Of a DNA stretch of 64,000 bases, positions 43,583 through 52,189 are shown piece by piece. Origin of the DNA: an uncultured Candidatus Melainabacteria bacterium (GTDB lineage Bacteria > Cyanobacteriota > Vampirovibrionia > Gastranaerophilales > Gastranaerophilaceae); the NCBI GenBank assembly GCA_934692485.1, contig CAKUTX010000002.1, positions 1 to 64,000 on the forward strand, written 5' to 3'. Made by a program: the position numbers and the translations under genes. The notes below the pieces were generated by a model, which had not been told where the DNA came from, made no database searches, and saw nothing but the letters and a program-made list of their open reading frames with translations. Each line of letters begins with the position of its first letter. Positions within the stretch are counted from its first letter, which is position 1.

Positions 43583-43672
43583 GTGGGTAAGGCTTGTCGG
43601 GTTTGTGTTAGCAAAGATAGACAAAGTCTAAACCGCAAAAGTGAGCAAGCAAGACAGGGGATAATCCCCCAC
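43583..43672 (+). ncRNA. Possible structured leader before tRNA-Trp
   Basis: Between rpmG and the tRNA a nested fold can be drawn. GTGGG (43583) pairs with CCCAC (43668), GCTTG (43592) with CAAGC (43646), GGTTT (43600) with AAACC (43630), and the tip holds an AGAC-AAA-GTCT hairpin. GGGGA-TAA-TCCCC competes for the outer pair. No known class recognised. It could simply be spacer that is trimmed from the tRNA. Confidence 0.3.
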
Positions 43673-43674
43673 TT

Positions 43675-43747
43675 GCGTCCTTAGTTCAGTTGGTAGAACG
43701 TCGGTCTCCAAAACCGGATGTCGAGGGTTCGAGTCCTTCAGGGCGCG
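43675..43747 (+). tRNA. tRNA-Trp (CCA)
   Basis: 73 bases. Seven-pair acceptor GCGTCCT with AGGGCGC (one G-U), discriminator G, anticodon CCA in CTCCAAA, T-loop GGTTCGAGTCC. CCA is not encoded. It lies in the usual place between rpmG and secE. Confidence 0.95.
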
Positions 43748-43772
43748 ATTTTATAAATATAAGGAAATAAAT

Positions 43773-43997
43773 ATGATAGGTGCAGAAAATCAAATGCCGG
43801 CATGGCTTGAAAAATTTACAAATTCTGTAAGAACATACTTCAGAGGTGTTCGCACAGAATGGGGTAAAATTACTTGGCCGGAAAGACGACAGGTAGTAGC
43901 AGAAACACTTTTTGTTATTGCAATCGTTTTTGTTTTTACTGTTGCGGTTTATTTAATGGATATAATTTTTAAAGGTTTACTAGGATTAATCAAGTAG
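43773..43997 (+). CDS. secE: Preprotein translocase subunit SecE
   Basis: A 74-residue protein with a single C-terminal membrane helix (about 50-70, FVIAIVFVFTVAVYLMDIIF) preceded by the amphipathic VRTEWGKITWPERRQVVAET motif, typical of the short bacterial SecE. It stabilises SecY. AAGGA precedes the ATG. Confidence 0.95.
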   Translation: MIGAENQMPAWLEKFTNSVRTYFRGVRTEWGKITWPERRQVVAETLFVIAIVFVFTVAVYLMDIIFKGLLGLIK

Positions 43998-44023
43998 TCC
44001 TGTAAAAGAATAAAAGGTGGCTT

Positions 44024-44650
44024 ATGACTGAAAAAGAAAAATCTATGAAAGAACAGTTAGATGAAGATAAAGCTCAAGAAGTTTTAGAAGCAGAAGCTGA
44101 AAAAGAAGCGAAAGAAGCAAAGAAAAAGCAAAAACGCTGGTACATAGTTCATACGTATTCGGGTTACGAAAATAAGGTAAAAGTTAACCTTGAAAAACGT
44201 ATTGAATATATGAATATGGGTGACAAAATTTTCAGAATAGAAGTTCCTCAAAAGACAGTTACTCAAATGAAGGGTGGCAAAAAGCAGGAACGTGAAGAAA
44301 AGATTTTCCCAGGCTACGTTCTTGTTGAAATGATTATGGATGAGGACAGTTGGTATGTTGTAAGACACACTTCTGGAGTTACAAAGTTTGTTGGCTCAGC
44401 TAAAAAACCTATTCCGGCAAGAGATAGTGAGATTAAGAAAATTATCAATCGCTCATCATCTACTCAACAGAAAATTGAACTTGATGTTAAGGCTGGTGAT
44501 AAAGTTAGAATTACATCAGGTCCGTTTGCTGACTTTGTTGCAGATATTATTGAAGTTTATCCGGACAAATCAAAACTTCGCGCAAATGTATCAATCTTTG
44601 GTCGTGAAACTCCGGTTGAGCTTGAATACAAACAAATTAATAAATTATAA
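44024..44650 (+). CDS. nusG: Transcription termination/antitermination protein NusG
   Basis: 208 residues. After a charged 35-residue N-terminal extension comes the NGN domain (RWYIVHTYSGYENKVKVNLE, then FPGYVLVEMIMDEDSWYVVR). The KOW domain follows (VKAGDKVRITSGPFADFVAD) and the end is GRETPVELEYKQINKL. It couples RNA polymerase with the ribosome. The acidic/Lys-rich extension is longer than in E. coli. It lies between secE and rplK. Confidence 0.95.
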   Translation: MTEKEKSMKEQLDEDKAQEVLEAEAEKEAKEAKKKQKRWYIVHTYSGYENKVKVNLEKRIEYMNMGDKIFRIEVPQKTVTQMKGGKKQEREEKIFPGYVLVEMIMDEDSWYVVRHTSGVTKFVGSAKKPIPARDSEIKKIINRSSSTQQKIELDVKAGDKVRITSGPFADFVADIIEVYPDKSKLRANVSIFGRETPVELEYKQINKL

Positions 44651-44732
44651 TTAAGTAAATGGTGGATATAGAATAGTTTTTTCGTATTCGCCGAAATGTA
44701 CAAAACATGTGGAAGGATTTTTACTTTAGTCG

Positions 44733-44760
44733 GTAAAAACCGTTAGTACCACAAAAGGAG
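44733..44760 (+). promoter_or_regulatory. rplK leader motif, first copy
   Basis: Directly before rplK lies GTAAAAACCGTTAGTACCAC followed by AAAAGGAG. A closely similar string occurs before rplA at 45282-45310. The pair of leader motifs, ending in the ribosome site, suggests a shared regulatory element, perhaps L1 binding as known for L11 operons. This is inferred. Confidence 0.4.
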
Positions 44761-44766
44761 AAAAAA

Positions 44767-45195
44767 ATGGCTAAAAAAGTAGTAGGAAAAATTAAGCTTC
44801 AAATTGAAGCTGGTAAAGCAAATCCATCACCACCGGTTGGTCCTGCATTAGGTCAACATGGTGTTAATATCATGGACTTCTGTAAGCAATTTAATGCTAA
44901 AACTGAATCTCAAGCTGGTTACATTATTCCTGTAATCATTGATGTTTACGAAGATAGAAGTTTTTCTTTCGTAATCAAATCACCTCCAGCTCCTGTTTTA
45001 ATTAAGAAAGCATTAAACCTTCCAAAAGGTTCTGCTGTTCCTAATAAAGATAAAGTTGGTGAAATTACAGAAGCTCAACTTGAAGAAATCGCAAAGATTA
45101 AAATGAACGACTTGAACGCAACAACTATGGAAGCTGCAGTTAAAATGATTAAAGGTTCTTGCAGAGCTATGGGTGTTACAGTAAAAGAAGGTTAG
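44767..45195 (+). CDS. rplK: 50S ribosomal protein L11
   Basis: 142 residues, normal length. N-terminal [20 protein letters not shown] with the proline turn and [18 protein letters not shown]. The C-terminal rRNA-binding domain contains [20 protein letters not shown] and ends MGVTVKEG. Part of the GTPase-associated centre. Confidence 0.97.
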   Translation: MAKKVVGKIKLQIEAGKANPSPPVGPALGQHGVNIMDFCKQFNAKTESQAGYIIPVIIDVYEDRSFSFVIKSPPAPVLIKKALNLPKGSAVPNKDKVGEITEAQLEEIAKIKMNDLNATTMEAAVKMIKGSCRAMGVTVKEG

Positions 45196-45217
45196 ATGGA
45201 AGGAATATAATCCCTTG

Positions 45218-45277
45218 TCATCCTGAATACATTTCAGGGCCTCATAGAAGGGATGCTGAAACAAGTTCAGCATGACG
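45218..45277. repeat. Palindromic repeat-like insert between rplK and rplA
   Basis: A 60-base stretch with two inverted units: TCATCCTGAA facing TTTCAGG, and GATGCTGAA-ACAAG-TTCAGCATGAC. The outer arms also pair imperfectly. Strings of this kind (ATGCTGAAACAAGTTCAGCAT) are typical of dispersed intergenic palindromes in several bacterial groups. Only one copy is seen in this window, so its repetitive nature is inferred. Confidence 0.45.
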
Positions 45278-45281
45278 TTGG

Positions 45282-45310
45282 GTAAGTTCCGCTAATACCA
45301 CGAAAGGAAA
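45282..45310 (+). promoter_or_regulatory. rplA leader motif, second copy
   Basis: GTAAGTTCCGCTAATACCAC followed by GAAAGGAAA lies just before rplA and parallels the motif before rplK (positions 44733-44760). The shared core is CCG(T/C)TA(G/A)TACCAC then AAAGGA. Confidence 0.4.
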
Positions 45311-45320
45311 ATTTAAAAAA

Positions 45321-46046
45321 ATGAGTAAATTAACTAAAAAACAAAAGAAAATGCAGGAAATGTTGGAAGGATTTGTTCAACCAGCTACTGCAGTTGATAC
45401 AATTAAAAAATTGAAAGAAATTTCTAAAGAAGTTTCTAAATTCAATGAAACAGTAGAATGTCACATGAGATTAGGTATTGACGTTCGTCAAGCTGATCAA
45501 CAAATCAGATCTACAGTTGTTTTGCCAGCTGGTCTTGGTAAATCAGTTACAGTTTGTGTAATTGCAAAAGGTGCTAAGGCTACTGAAGCTACTGAAGCTG
45601 GTGCTGATTTCGCTGGTGCTGAAGAAATTATTGATAAAATTTCTGGCGGCTGGTTTGAATTTGATACATTGATTGCAACACCTGATTGTATGGGTATGTT
45701 GGGTAAATTAGGTAGAGTATTAGGACCTAAAGGCTTGATGCCAAACCCTAAAACTGGTACAGTTACAATGGATGTAGCAAAAGCTGTTAAAGATGCTAAA
45801 GCTGGTAAAGTTGAATACAGAGCTGACAAACAGGGTATGATTCACTGTCCAGTTGGTAAAATTGAATTCAGCGAAGAAGATTTGTTGAAAAACTATGCAA
45901 CTTTAGCTGATGCAATTTTGAGAGCAAAACCAGCATCTGCAAAAGGTACATTTGTTAAATCAGTTTACCTATCAACAACAATGGGACCTGGTATTAAATT
46001 AGATCCTAAAAACTTCGTAGCAGAAGTTAAAGAATTGATGGCATAA
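45321..46046 (+). CDS. rplA: 50S ribosomal protein L1
   Basis: 241 residues. Motifs include [60 protein letters not shown] and the end [18 protein letters not shown]. It forms the L1 stalk and often represses its own operon. The usual next genes rplJ and rplL are absent: a terminator follows at 46069 and then a pilin gene. Confidence 0.97.
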   Translation: MSKLTKKQKKMQEMLEGFVQPATAVDTIKKLKEISKEVSKFNETVECHMRLGIDVRQADQQIRSTVVLPAGLGKSVTVCVIAKGAKATEATEAGADFAGAEEIIDKISGGWFEFDTLIATPDCMGMLGKLGRVLGPKGLMPNPKTGTVTMDVAKAVKDAKAGKVEYRADKQGMIHCPVGKIEFSEEDLLKNYATLADAILRAKPASAKGTFVKSVYLSTTMGPGIKLDPKNFVAEVKELMA

Positions 46047-46068
46047 GCTGTTAAAATAAAAATCTTGA

Positions 46069-46095
46069 AAGCACCTCTTATGAGGTGCTTTTTTT
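46069..46095 (+). terminator. Rho-independent terminator after rplA
   Basis: AAGCACCTC, loop TTAT, GAGGTGCTT, then a T-run: a 9-base-pair stem 22 bases past the stop codon. Confidence 0.9.
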
Positions 46096-46165
46096 GTAGG
46101 ATATTGAAATTAAGAAAAAAATTTGTTATACTGATATAGTACATAGCAAAACTGGAGGTTTTTTG

Positions 46166-46950
46166 ATGAAAAAGTATATGAATATGGCTCTCGGGGGGGG
46201 GGCAATCGCGCAGCATTTACATTAGCAGAAGTTTTGATAACTTTGGGTATAATTGGTGTTGTTGCGGCTTTGACGCTTCCTGCTTTGATTGCTAATTATA
46301 AAGAAAAAGCATTTGTTGTTGCGGCAAAAAAGAATTATTCAGTATTAACCAATGCAATCAACAAGTGGAATGTTGAGAATGGGTCTATTGGTGATGTTTC
46401 TGCATTTTGGCTAAGCGAGGAAACAGATGACGATTTAACTCTAGCGTTTGCAAAAGAATTGAATGCGGTTAAAGTATGTACTAATGCGAATTTGAGGGAT
46501 TGTGGTGGAGGCTATGATATTTTACAATACAAAAAAATTAATGATGGAAGTGGCAATACATTTCAAGAAAATTGGATAAGTTATAGGGCGAGAATTATTC
46601 TCGCAGATGGAACTTTTGTTTCTTTGTCGTCTGCTAGAGAAAATAATACTAATTGTGAAAGGTTGACATGGGCTAATGAAAAAGACCAAAATGGGAATTT
46701 TATAGAAGATTCTACAAGCCCAAACGGCTTTAAAGGATACTATTGGAAAAATAATGTCTGTGGACGGCTTGCATATGATACTAATGGGCTAAAAGGCCCA
46801 AATCAGATAGGGGTTGATGTTTTTCAAATTGCGTATTTCGGAGATGGAAAACTTGGCACAGATAATGACTCGTGGGGAAATATAAATTATGTTTTATCAA
46901 ATGGGAAACTTATAAAAACCGAAAAGTATAAAGTCGGAAAATTTGAGTAA
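46166..46950 (+). CDS. Prepilin-like gene out of frame at a poly-G tract (candidate phase variation)
   Basis: The ATG at 46166 has a strong GGAGG seven bases upstream and reads [11 protein letters not shown] before a run of ten G (46193-46202). With ten G the frame ends at a TAG at 46223. With eight or eleven G it would run on as ...[19 protein letters not shown] and continue to 46950 (about 261 residues), a normal prepilin with Glu at mature position 5. The mature part has [20 protein letters not shown], the shared loop [19 protein letters not shown] and a C-terminus unlike the other pilins here ([17 protein letters not shown]). The sequenced state is therefore off, or the tract was miscounted during sequencing. 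Confidence 0.8.
46193..46202 (+). repeat. Poly-G tract (10 G) in the prepilin leader
   Basis: Ten consecutive G in very AT-rich DNA, inside the coding leader just before the prepilin cleavage site. Such tracts change length by slipped-strand pairing in many phase-variable surface genes. Confidence 0.85.
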
Positions 46951-46953
46951 TAT

Positions 46954-46982
46954 TTGAAAAATTTTTATATTTTGACTATAAT
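46954..46982 (+). promoter_or_regulatory. Consensus promoter ending six bases before the kdsA ATG
   Basis: TTGAAA (46954-46959), a 17-base spacer and TATAAT (46977-46982). The ATG starts at 46989, where transcription is expected to begin, and no Shine-Dalgarno exists. This is the clearest case of a leaderless design in the window. Confidence 0.75.
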
Positions 46983-46988
46983 TTTTAT

Positions 46989-47810
46989 ATGGATATTAAG
47001 AAAATAAAACTAAAAGACTTTGAAATTGGTGGCGACAAGTTGACTATTATTGCCGGTCCGTGTGCTGCCGAAAGTCAAGAAATCCTTGATGAAACAGCTC
47101 AAGGGTTAAAGGAAATTACTGAAAAATTAGGCATAAATTATATTTTCAAGTCATCTTTTGACAAAGCAAACCGTTCTTCTATTTATTCTTATAGAGGGCC
47201 AGGGATGGAAAAAGGACTTGAAATGTTGCAAGCGGTCAAAGATAAGTACGATTTGCCGATTGTGACTGATATTCACACACCAGATCAGGCAGAGCCAGTC
47301 AGTGAAGTTGCGGATATTTTGCAAATTCCTGCATTTTTGTGTAGACAAACGGATTTGCTTGTTGCGGCTGCTAAGACAGGAAAAATTGTAAATATTAAAA
47401 AAGGACAATTTTTAGCGCCTGAGCAGATGGGAACACTTGTAAAAAAAGTCGAAGAAGCTGGCAGTGAGAAGATTTTACTTACTGATAGAGGAAGTTCGTT
47501 TGGCTATAATAACTTAGTTGTTGATTTTAGAGGAATTCCTATTATGCAGCAATTTGGTTATCCAGTTGTGTTTGATGCAACTCATAGTGTTCAACTTCCC
47601 GGAGCGAATGGTTCTTCATCCGGAGGTGACAGAAGGTTTGTACCAACTCTTGCAAAAGCAGCTATGGCTGCAGGAGCTAACGCGTTGTTTTTTGAGGTTC
47701 ACCCAAATCCTGAATGCGCAAAGTGTGATGGACCAAATATGTTGTTCTTAGACAAAGCGGAAGAAGTGTTCAAAATTTGTAAAGAAATTTTTGAATTGGT
47801 GAGAGCATAA
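46989..47810 (+). CDS. kdsA: 3-deoxy-8-phosphooctulonate synthase
   Basis: A 273-residue enzyme making KDO-8-phosphate for the lipopolysaccharide core, evidence of a Gram-negative outer membrane. Motifs include [11 protein letters not shown] at about 21, [32 protein letters not shown] and [11 protein letters not shown]. The segment [20 protein letters not shown] near residue 235 contains Cys residues near the metal site. The stop overlaps the next gene by one base. Confidence 0.95.
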   Translation: MDIKKIKLKDFEIGGDKLTIIAGPCAAESQEILDETAQGLKEITEKLGINYIFKSSFDKANRSSIYSYRGPGMEKGLEMLQAVKDKYDLPIVTDIHTPDQAEPVSEVADILQIPAFLCRQTDLLVAAAKTGKIVNIKKGQFLAPEQMGTLVKKVEEAGSEKILLTDRGSSFGYNNLVVDFRGIPIMQQFGYPVVFDATHSVQLPGANGSSSGGDRRFVPTLAKAAMAAGANALFFEVHPNPECAKCDGPNMLFLDKAEEVFKICKEIFELVRA

Positions 47811-48427
47811 TGATTATAAAGCAGTTTACAGCAGGGTTAATCGAGAATAATATGTTTTTGGTTGTAGACGAAACAACCAAAGATGCCGTTTTGATTGATG
47901 CGCCACAAGATGTTCCGGAAGTCAAGAAGACAGTTGATGAGCTTGGTGCAAAAGTCAAGTATATTTTGATTACTCATGGACATTTTGACCATATTATGGG
48001 GTTAACATCTTTGAAAAAATCATTAAACGCGTCGGCTGTAATTTGTAAAGATGATGTTGTTATTTCTGACAATGTAAATGAATTTACACGACTTTTTGGA
48101 ATGCCCGACATTGTTCCTCCTACTTATGAAAAGTTTGTCAAAGATGGTGATATATTGGAAGTTGGCAATATGAAGATTAAAGTTATTCATACTCCCGGAC
48201 ATACGGAAGGTGGAGTTTGCTATCTTATTGAGGACAATTTGTTTTCAGGCGATACTTTATTTAAGCAAAGTGTTGGTCGAACTGATTTATTCGGAGGAAA
48301 TTTTGATAAAATTAAACATAGTGTAAAAGATGTTTTGTTTAATCTTGATGAAAATATAAAAGTTTTTCCAGGACACGGTGATATTACAACAATAGCGTAT
48401 GAAAAAAAATATAATGAAATAATTTAG
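47810..48427 (+). CDS. MBL-fold metallo-hydrolase, glyoxalase II-like
   Basis: 205 residues. The metal motif THGHFDHIMG (HxHxDH) is at about 55-64. HTPGHTEGGVCYLI and FSGDTLFKQSVGRTDLFGG hold further ligands, and FPGHGDITT the last histidine. This is the short YcbL-like group rather than full-length GloB. The substrate may be hydroxyacylglutathione-like thioesters or another thiol conjugate. Translationally coupled to kdsA; pheS follows after 12 bases. Confidence 0.9.
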   Translation: MIIKQFTAGLIENNMFLVVDETTKDAVLIDAPQDVPEVKKTVDELGAKVKYILITHGHFDHIMGLTSLKKSLNASAVICKDDVVISDNVNEFTRLFGMPDIVPPTYEKFVKDGDILEVGNMKIKVIHTPGHTEGGVCYLIEDNLFSGDTLFKQSVGRTDLFGGNFDKIKHSVKDVLFNLDENIKVFPGHGDITTIAYEKKYNEII

Positions 48428-48439
48428 AAGGTAATAAAA

Positions 48440-49474
48440 ATGAAAGAACAATTAGAAAAGATATTTGCAAGTGCAACTGAGGATTTGTCCAAAGCGACGT
48501 CTATAAACGATTTGGAAGAAATCAGAGGTAAATATTTGAGTCGTAAAGGCGAATTTAATGAAATAAAGAAAAATCTTAAAAATTTGTCTAACGAAGATAA
48601 AAGGGTCGTTGGCTCTTTGGCAAATGAGATTACTAAAAAGCTTGAAGAAGGCTTAAAGACTAAGCATGACGAATTTTATAGAAAAGAACTAAACGAAAAA
48701 TTGAAGCAAGAAAGAATTGATGTAACGCTTCCAGGGAAATATACTCCGATAGGGAGAGTTCATCCTTTGACTTCTACAACAAATGAGATAACTGCAATTT
48801 TCCAAAATTTAGGTTTTTCAGTTGTTCCGCAAGCAAATGCTCCTGAAGTTGAAACGGAATATTTTAACTTTGATGCGTTAAATGTTCCAAAAGACCACCC
48901 TGCTCGTGATGTTCAAGATACTTTCTATACAGAAATTGCAAAAAATGTTGTTTTGAGAAGTCAGACATCAAATGCGCAAATTCACGCTATGGAAGGAAAA
49001 AATCCTCCAATCAGAATTATATCTCCAGGGCGTGTTTATAGAAACGAGAATATTAATGCTCGCAAAAATAACTTTTTCCACCAAATTGAAGGACTTTATG
49101 TAGATAAAGATATAACTTTTGGTGACTTGAAGGGTGTTTTGAATGAATTTATCAGGACATATTTTGGTGCAAGCCGCCCAACAAGATTTAGAAGTAGCTT
49201 TTTCCCATTTACAGAGCCGTCTGCGGAAGTTGATGTTCAATGTATAATGTGTGAAGGAAAAGGCTGTAGAACTTGCTCAGGCACAGGCTGGCTTGAAGTT
49301 TTAGGTTGTGGAATGGTTGACCCTAACGTTTTGCGTGGTGTTGGAATTGACCCTGATGTTTATACTGGATTTGCGTTTGGTATGGGGGTTGAACGTTTGG
49401 CTATGCTAAAATACGCAATTGATGATATTAGATTGTTTTTCAATGATGATGTCAGATTTTTAAAACAATTTTAA
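48440..49474 (+). CDS. pheS: Phenylalanyl-tRNA synthetase alpha subunit
   Basis: 344 residues. An N-terminal coiled coil (1-85) is followed by the class II catalytic domain. Motif 2 is near SPGRVYRNENINARKNNFFH, then EGLYVDKDITFGDLKG, the zinc-like CEGKGCRTCSGTGW insert and GFAFGMGVERLAMLKYAI (motif 3). pheT does not follow: a terminator and a convergent gene do, so the beta subunit is encoded elsewhere. Confidence 0.95.
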   Translation: MKEQLEKIFASATEDLSKATSINDLEEIRGKYLSRKGEFNEIKKNLKNLSNEDKRVVGSLANEITKKLEEGLKTKHDEFYRKELNEKLKQERIDVTLPGKYTPIGRVHPLTSTTNEITAIFQNLGFSVVPQANAPEVETEYFNFDALNVPKDHPARDVQDTFYTEIAKNVVLRSQTSNAQIHAMEGKNPPIRIISPGRVYRNENINARKNNFFHQIEGLYVDKDITFGDLKGVLNEFIRTYFGASRPTRFRSSFFPFTEPSAEVDVQCIMCEGKGCRTCSGTGWLEVLGCGMVDPNVLRGVGIDPDVYTGFAFGMGVERLAMLKYAIDDIRLFFNDDVRFLKQF

Positions 49475-49495
49475 TTACATATAAAAAATTTGAAA

Positions 49496-49520
49496 AAAAG
49501 ACCTCATTCAGGGGTCTTTT
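49496..49520. terminator. Bidirectional terminator after pheS
   Basis: AAAAGACC and GGTCTTTT form an eight-pair stem with A-run and T-run flanks between convergent genes. Confidence 0.8.
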
Positions 49521-49522
49521 TT

Positions 49523-50935
49523 TTAGTCTTTAAAAATTTCATAAACATAATATTTTTGGCCTTTTCGACTTCCTTTTATGAATATTTTCTTTTTGATGGT
49601 AGGGAATAGGTCGTTTTTTTCTAAATCATCATACGTTATCAAGAAATTCCTTTTTGTTAAATCAATATTGTTTTTCAAGTCTTGAGGTACATATTTTTTT
49701 GCTTCTTTATTAAAAATAACATTTAAACCTTCATAGGAATTTAGTTTTCTGCCGTGTAAATCGTATATATATATTCCATTTGGATTTATTTTAGGAAGAA
49801 TTACAGATAGGGTAATCGGATCGATATTTGAGAATGTTTTTGCATTCTTAAATTCACTATTTTTTATAAAAGTAGGTGATAAAACGTCAAATTCAGCAGG
49901 TGGTTGAATTTTTACTGTTAAGAAACAAAATAAAAATGCATAAGACACTGTTATAAAAATTTTATTTATTTTTTCGTTTTTGTTTTCAATTGCAAAAATC
50001 CAACAAGCGATAATTAAATATATAAAGAAAAATGCCAAATGCCAATATCTTGGGTAATAGGTTGTCGCAAAAAAGTATGAACTAATCAGCATTGGAAAAG
50101 TATAAACAAAGAGAGCGCGAGGTTTGGTAGCAAATATTCCCAAAAATGCAAAAGCCGCAATTCTAAGCCCGATTATTTTGTAGAACAAAGCTTTGGTTAT
50201 AGGAATTATTCCCCAAAACATCAGGATAAAATTTTCACTTTTGTTTAAATCTTTTGAAGCTATTTCATAATCTGGAGTTGCAGCTCCGATTAGTTGAAAG
50301 TAAAACATAAGACCAGTTAGAGCTGTCAGTGCTGTTATTATTACAGGAATTTTTAATTTTGTTTTATCAATTTTAGCATCTTTAATTAAATCGAACAAAA
50401 ATACCAAACCCAGTGCAGTTGCACCAATTAGTCCTTGTACGCTGGTATTTGCGGCAAGCCATAGTATTAAAAAATATATATATGGATAATTCAGACGTTT
50501 TTTATATAGTGCACAAGCCCCAAACAAGAAGAAAACACCTATACTGTAGCATCTTGCGTGAACTGCGTACAATCCCATAAATACAGGAGAAAGAACAATC
50601 ATTGCTTTAATAAGCGGGTTAAAATCTGCTTTTTTCCACATTATAGCTAACGCTCCAACGCAAAATAACCAGTTTAAAATTTGCATTGGATAAGGATATG
50701 GGAAGTTTAGTTTTGCAAATGGCATTACGACCAGATACCAAAGCAACATATGTCCTTCAACTTTCATTAGCCTGAAAAGTTCCGGAATAGTTACGTTTTG
50801 TATAATTGTCCAAAAATGAGCTTCGTCCTCCCAACAGCCCCTTCCAGAAAAGAAAGTTGCTTTAAGAGTTATAAAAATAAATGCGCAAAACACCGCTATC
50901 GTGAAAATAAAATAAGTTTTTTTGTTCATAACCAT
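49523..50935 (-). CDS. Multi-pass membrane glycosyltransferase-like protein (GT39/ArnT style)
   Basis: 470 residues. About ten membrane helices fill residues 8-345. An extracytoplasmic C-terminal domain of some 120 residues follows. The first loop carries RGCWEDEAHFWTIIQNV; an Asp/Glu pair at this place is typical of GT-C enzymes that use lipid-linked sugars. HARCYSIGVFFLFG and ATTYYPRYWHLAFFF resemble the later loops. Donor and acceptor are unknown; pilin or lipid A modification are options. Start is at one of two ATGs (50935 or 50929); an extended -10 TGCTATAAT ends just upstream, so the leader is very short. Confidence 0.7.
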   Translation of the reverse strand: MVMNKKTYFIFTIAVFCAFIFITLKATFFSGRGCWEDEAHFWTIIQNVTIPELFRLMKVEGHMLLWYLVVMPFAKLNFPYPYPMQILNWLFCVGALAIMWKKADFNPLIKAMIVLSPVFMGLYAVHARCYSIGVFFLFGACALYKKRLNYPYIYFLILWLAANTSVQGLIGATALGLVFLFDLIKDAKIDKTKLKIPVIITALTALTGLMFYFQLIGAATPDYEIASKDLNKSENFILMFWGIIPITKALFYKIIGLRIAAFAFLGIFATKPRALFVYTFPMLISSYFFATTYYPRYWHLAFFFIYLIIACWIFAIENKNEKINKIFITVSYAFLFCFLTVKIQPPAEFDVLSPTFIKNSEFKNAKTFSNIDPITLSVILPKINPNGIYIYDLHGRKLNSYEGLNVIFNKEAKKYVPQDLKNNIDLTKRNFLITYDDLEKNDLFPTIKKKIFIKGSRKGQKYYVYEIFKD

Positions 50936-50957
50936 TTTATTATAGCACTAATATTGA

Positions 50958-51620
50958 TTAATACTTCATTTCCCAATTGTCTTTTACGATTTTTTGAAAA
51001 CACGAAGGCGCTGCTGCAACGTGTCCATCGTTTATATCTTCAGAGCAATCTCTGTCTCTATCTACTTCAGAGATGTAATATTTGCAATTATCATCAATTC
51101 CAAACCTAAATATATCTCGACCTTCAATATTTGGCAGTTTTTTATATCCATTTACATCAATAATAACGTCTAATATTGACAGGTCTGTATGGCTTAATAA
51201 ATAAAAATTAGTACCATCATTTAATAATAAGTAGATATGACCTTCTACATCTGTCATAGAACCACTATAATTTGTGCCACCATGTACTTTTCCAAAAGAA
51301 TCAGTATTAAAATAATTTTTTAAAATTGTATTATCTTCAGAAGTTGCATCACCAGCAAAAGCTTTAAAAAGTCGTGTATCCGAAAAATCACTAACTTCGT
51401 CATCTGCCAATGCCATTTTGCATGCATTTTGTGTAATATTTACTGCTTTTTTCAATCTAGTAACATATACCTTCTTTTGATAGTTTGCAATTAAATTCGG
51501 AAGGGTCATAGCCGCAACTATTCCAATAATTCCAAGAGTTATCAAAACTTCTGCCAATGTAAACGCTCCTCTTGCAGGTGTATTCCCACTAGTTTCAGAA
51601 AATCTAAAATTTTTATTCAT
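50958..51620 (-). CDS. Prepilin-like protein divergent from an XRE regulator
   Basis: 220 residues from the ATG at 51620, which follows GGAGG by five bases; the ATG at 51632 overlaps that site. The leader ends ARGA before [19 protein letters not shown], Glu at mature position 5. The mature part has ITQNACKMALADDEVSDFSD, the loop DVNGYKKLPNIEGRDIFRF, and ends CFQKIVKDNWEMKY like the other pilins. Promoter TTGAAT-17-TATAAT (51654-51682) drives it. It is divergent from the regulator at 51795. Confidence 0.9.
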   Translation of the reverse strand: MNKNFRFSETSGNTPARGAFTLAEVLITLGIIGIVAAMTLPNLIANYQKKVYVTRLKKAVNITQNACKMALADDEVSDFSDTRLFKAFAGDATSEDNTILKNYFNTDSFGKVHGGTNYSGSMTDVEGHIYLLLNDGTNFYLLSHTDLSILDVIIDVNGYKKLPNIEGRDIFRFGIDDNCKYYISEVDRDRDCSEDINDGHVAAAPSCFQKIVKDNWEMKY

Positions 51621-51653
51621 AACATCCTCCATCTTTGTGATATATTACTTCTC

Positions 51654-51682
51654 ATTATAATCTATTTATTAAATTAATTCAA
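51654..51682 (-). promoter_or_regulatory. Promoter of the pilin at 50958
   Basis: On the minus strand TTGAAT (51677-51682), 17 bases, TATAAT (51654-51659). A perfect palindrome lies seven bases upstream of the -35 box. Confidence 0.7.
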
Positions 51683-51688
51683 TATAAA

Positions 51689-51701
51689 AATGTTTAACAT
51701 T
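51689..51701. promoter_or_regulatory. Perfect palindrome between pilin and XRE genes, candidate operator
   Basis: AATGTTTAACATT is a perfect 6-1-6 palindrome, a size and symmetry usual for dimeric XRE repressors. It lies between the two divergent promoters. Binding is inferred from position. Confidence 0.45.
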
Positions 51702-51794
51702 AATAATTGTTGATATTCTTATTGTAACACATTATTCAGCTTAATGCAATACGTCAACTTTAGCCTGTGGCATAGGTTTAATAAAATATTAAAT

Positions 51795-52124
51795 ATGGAG
51801 TTTAATGTATTTATGAAAAAGATGTTTGGAAAACGACTAAGAGAGCTTAGAACTGCAAAAATGCTTACCCAAGAAACAGTTGCAGAATTAATTGACATAA
51901 AACCGGAAAATTATTCTCGTATAGAAAATGGATTGTCGTTTCCTAAACCTGAAAATATCGTTAAATTAAGTAAAGTTCTTGATGTCGAAATTGCGGAGTT
52001 GTTTCAATTCTCACACTTGAATGATTACGATAAAATTCTTGAGGCTATTGTTAATAAGTTAAAATCTGACAAAGACGTAACGGTTATTACGTACAAATTT
52101 TTAAAAAGTTTAGGAAAACTTTGA
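51795..52124 (+). CDS. XRE-family HTH regulator
   Basis: 109 residues (from 51795; a start at 51813 is also possible and has GGAG 12 bases upstream). Residues about 10-65 form a Cro/C1 HTH: KRLRELRTAKMLTQETVAEL and YSRIENGLSFPKPENIVKLS. The C-terminal helix of about 40 residues may dimerise. It is longer than the regulator at 131 but has the same arrangement, divergent from a pilin gene. TAAAAT ends seven bases before 51795, again suggesting a leaderless or near-leaderless transcript. Confidence 0.85.
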   Translation: MEFNVFMKKMFGKRLRELRTAKMLTQETVAELIDIKPENYSRIENGLSFPKPENIVKLSKVLDVEIAELFQFSHLNDYDKILEAIVNKLKSDKDVTVITYKFLKSLGKL

Positions 52125-52189
52125 TGGATAACTTTTTAATTGGATTTGTTGACCATTGCAATAACTTGTGAAAATTGCTACAAAAATGT

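Noticed and set aside
44388..44654. Plus-strand frame overlapping nusG
   Set aside because: Shadow of nusG in another frame, Leu-rich without a ribosome site.
46193..46202. Programmed ribosomal frameshifting at the poly-G tract
   Set aside because: No slippery heptamer, pseudoknot or upstream stimulator is evident. Phase variation or a sequencing miscount explains the tract more simply.
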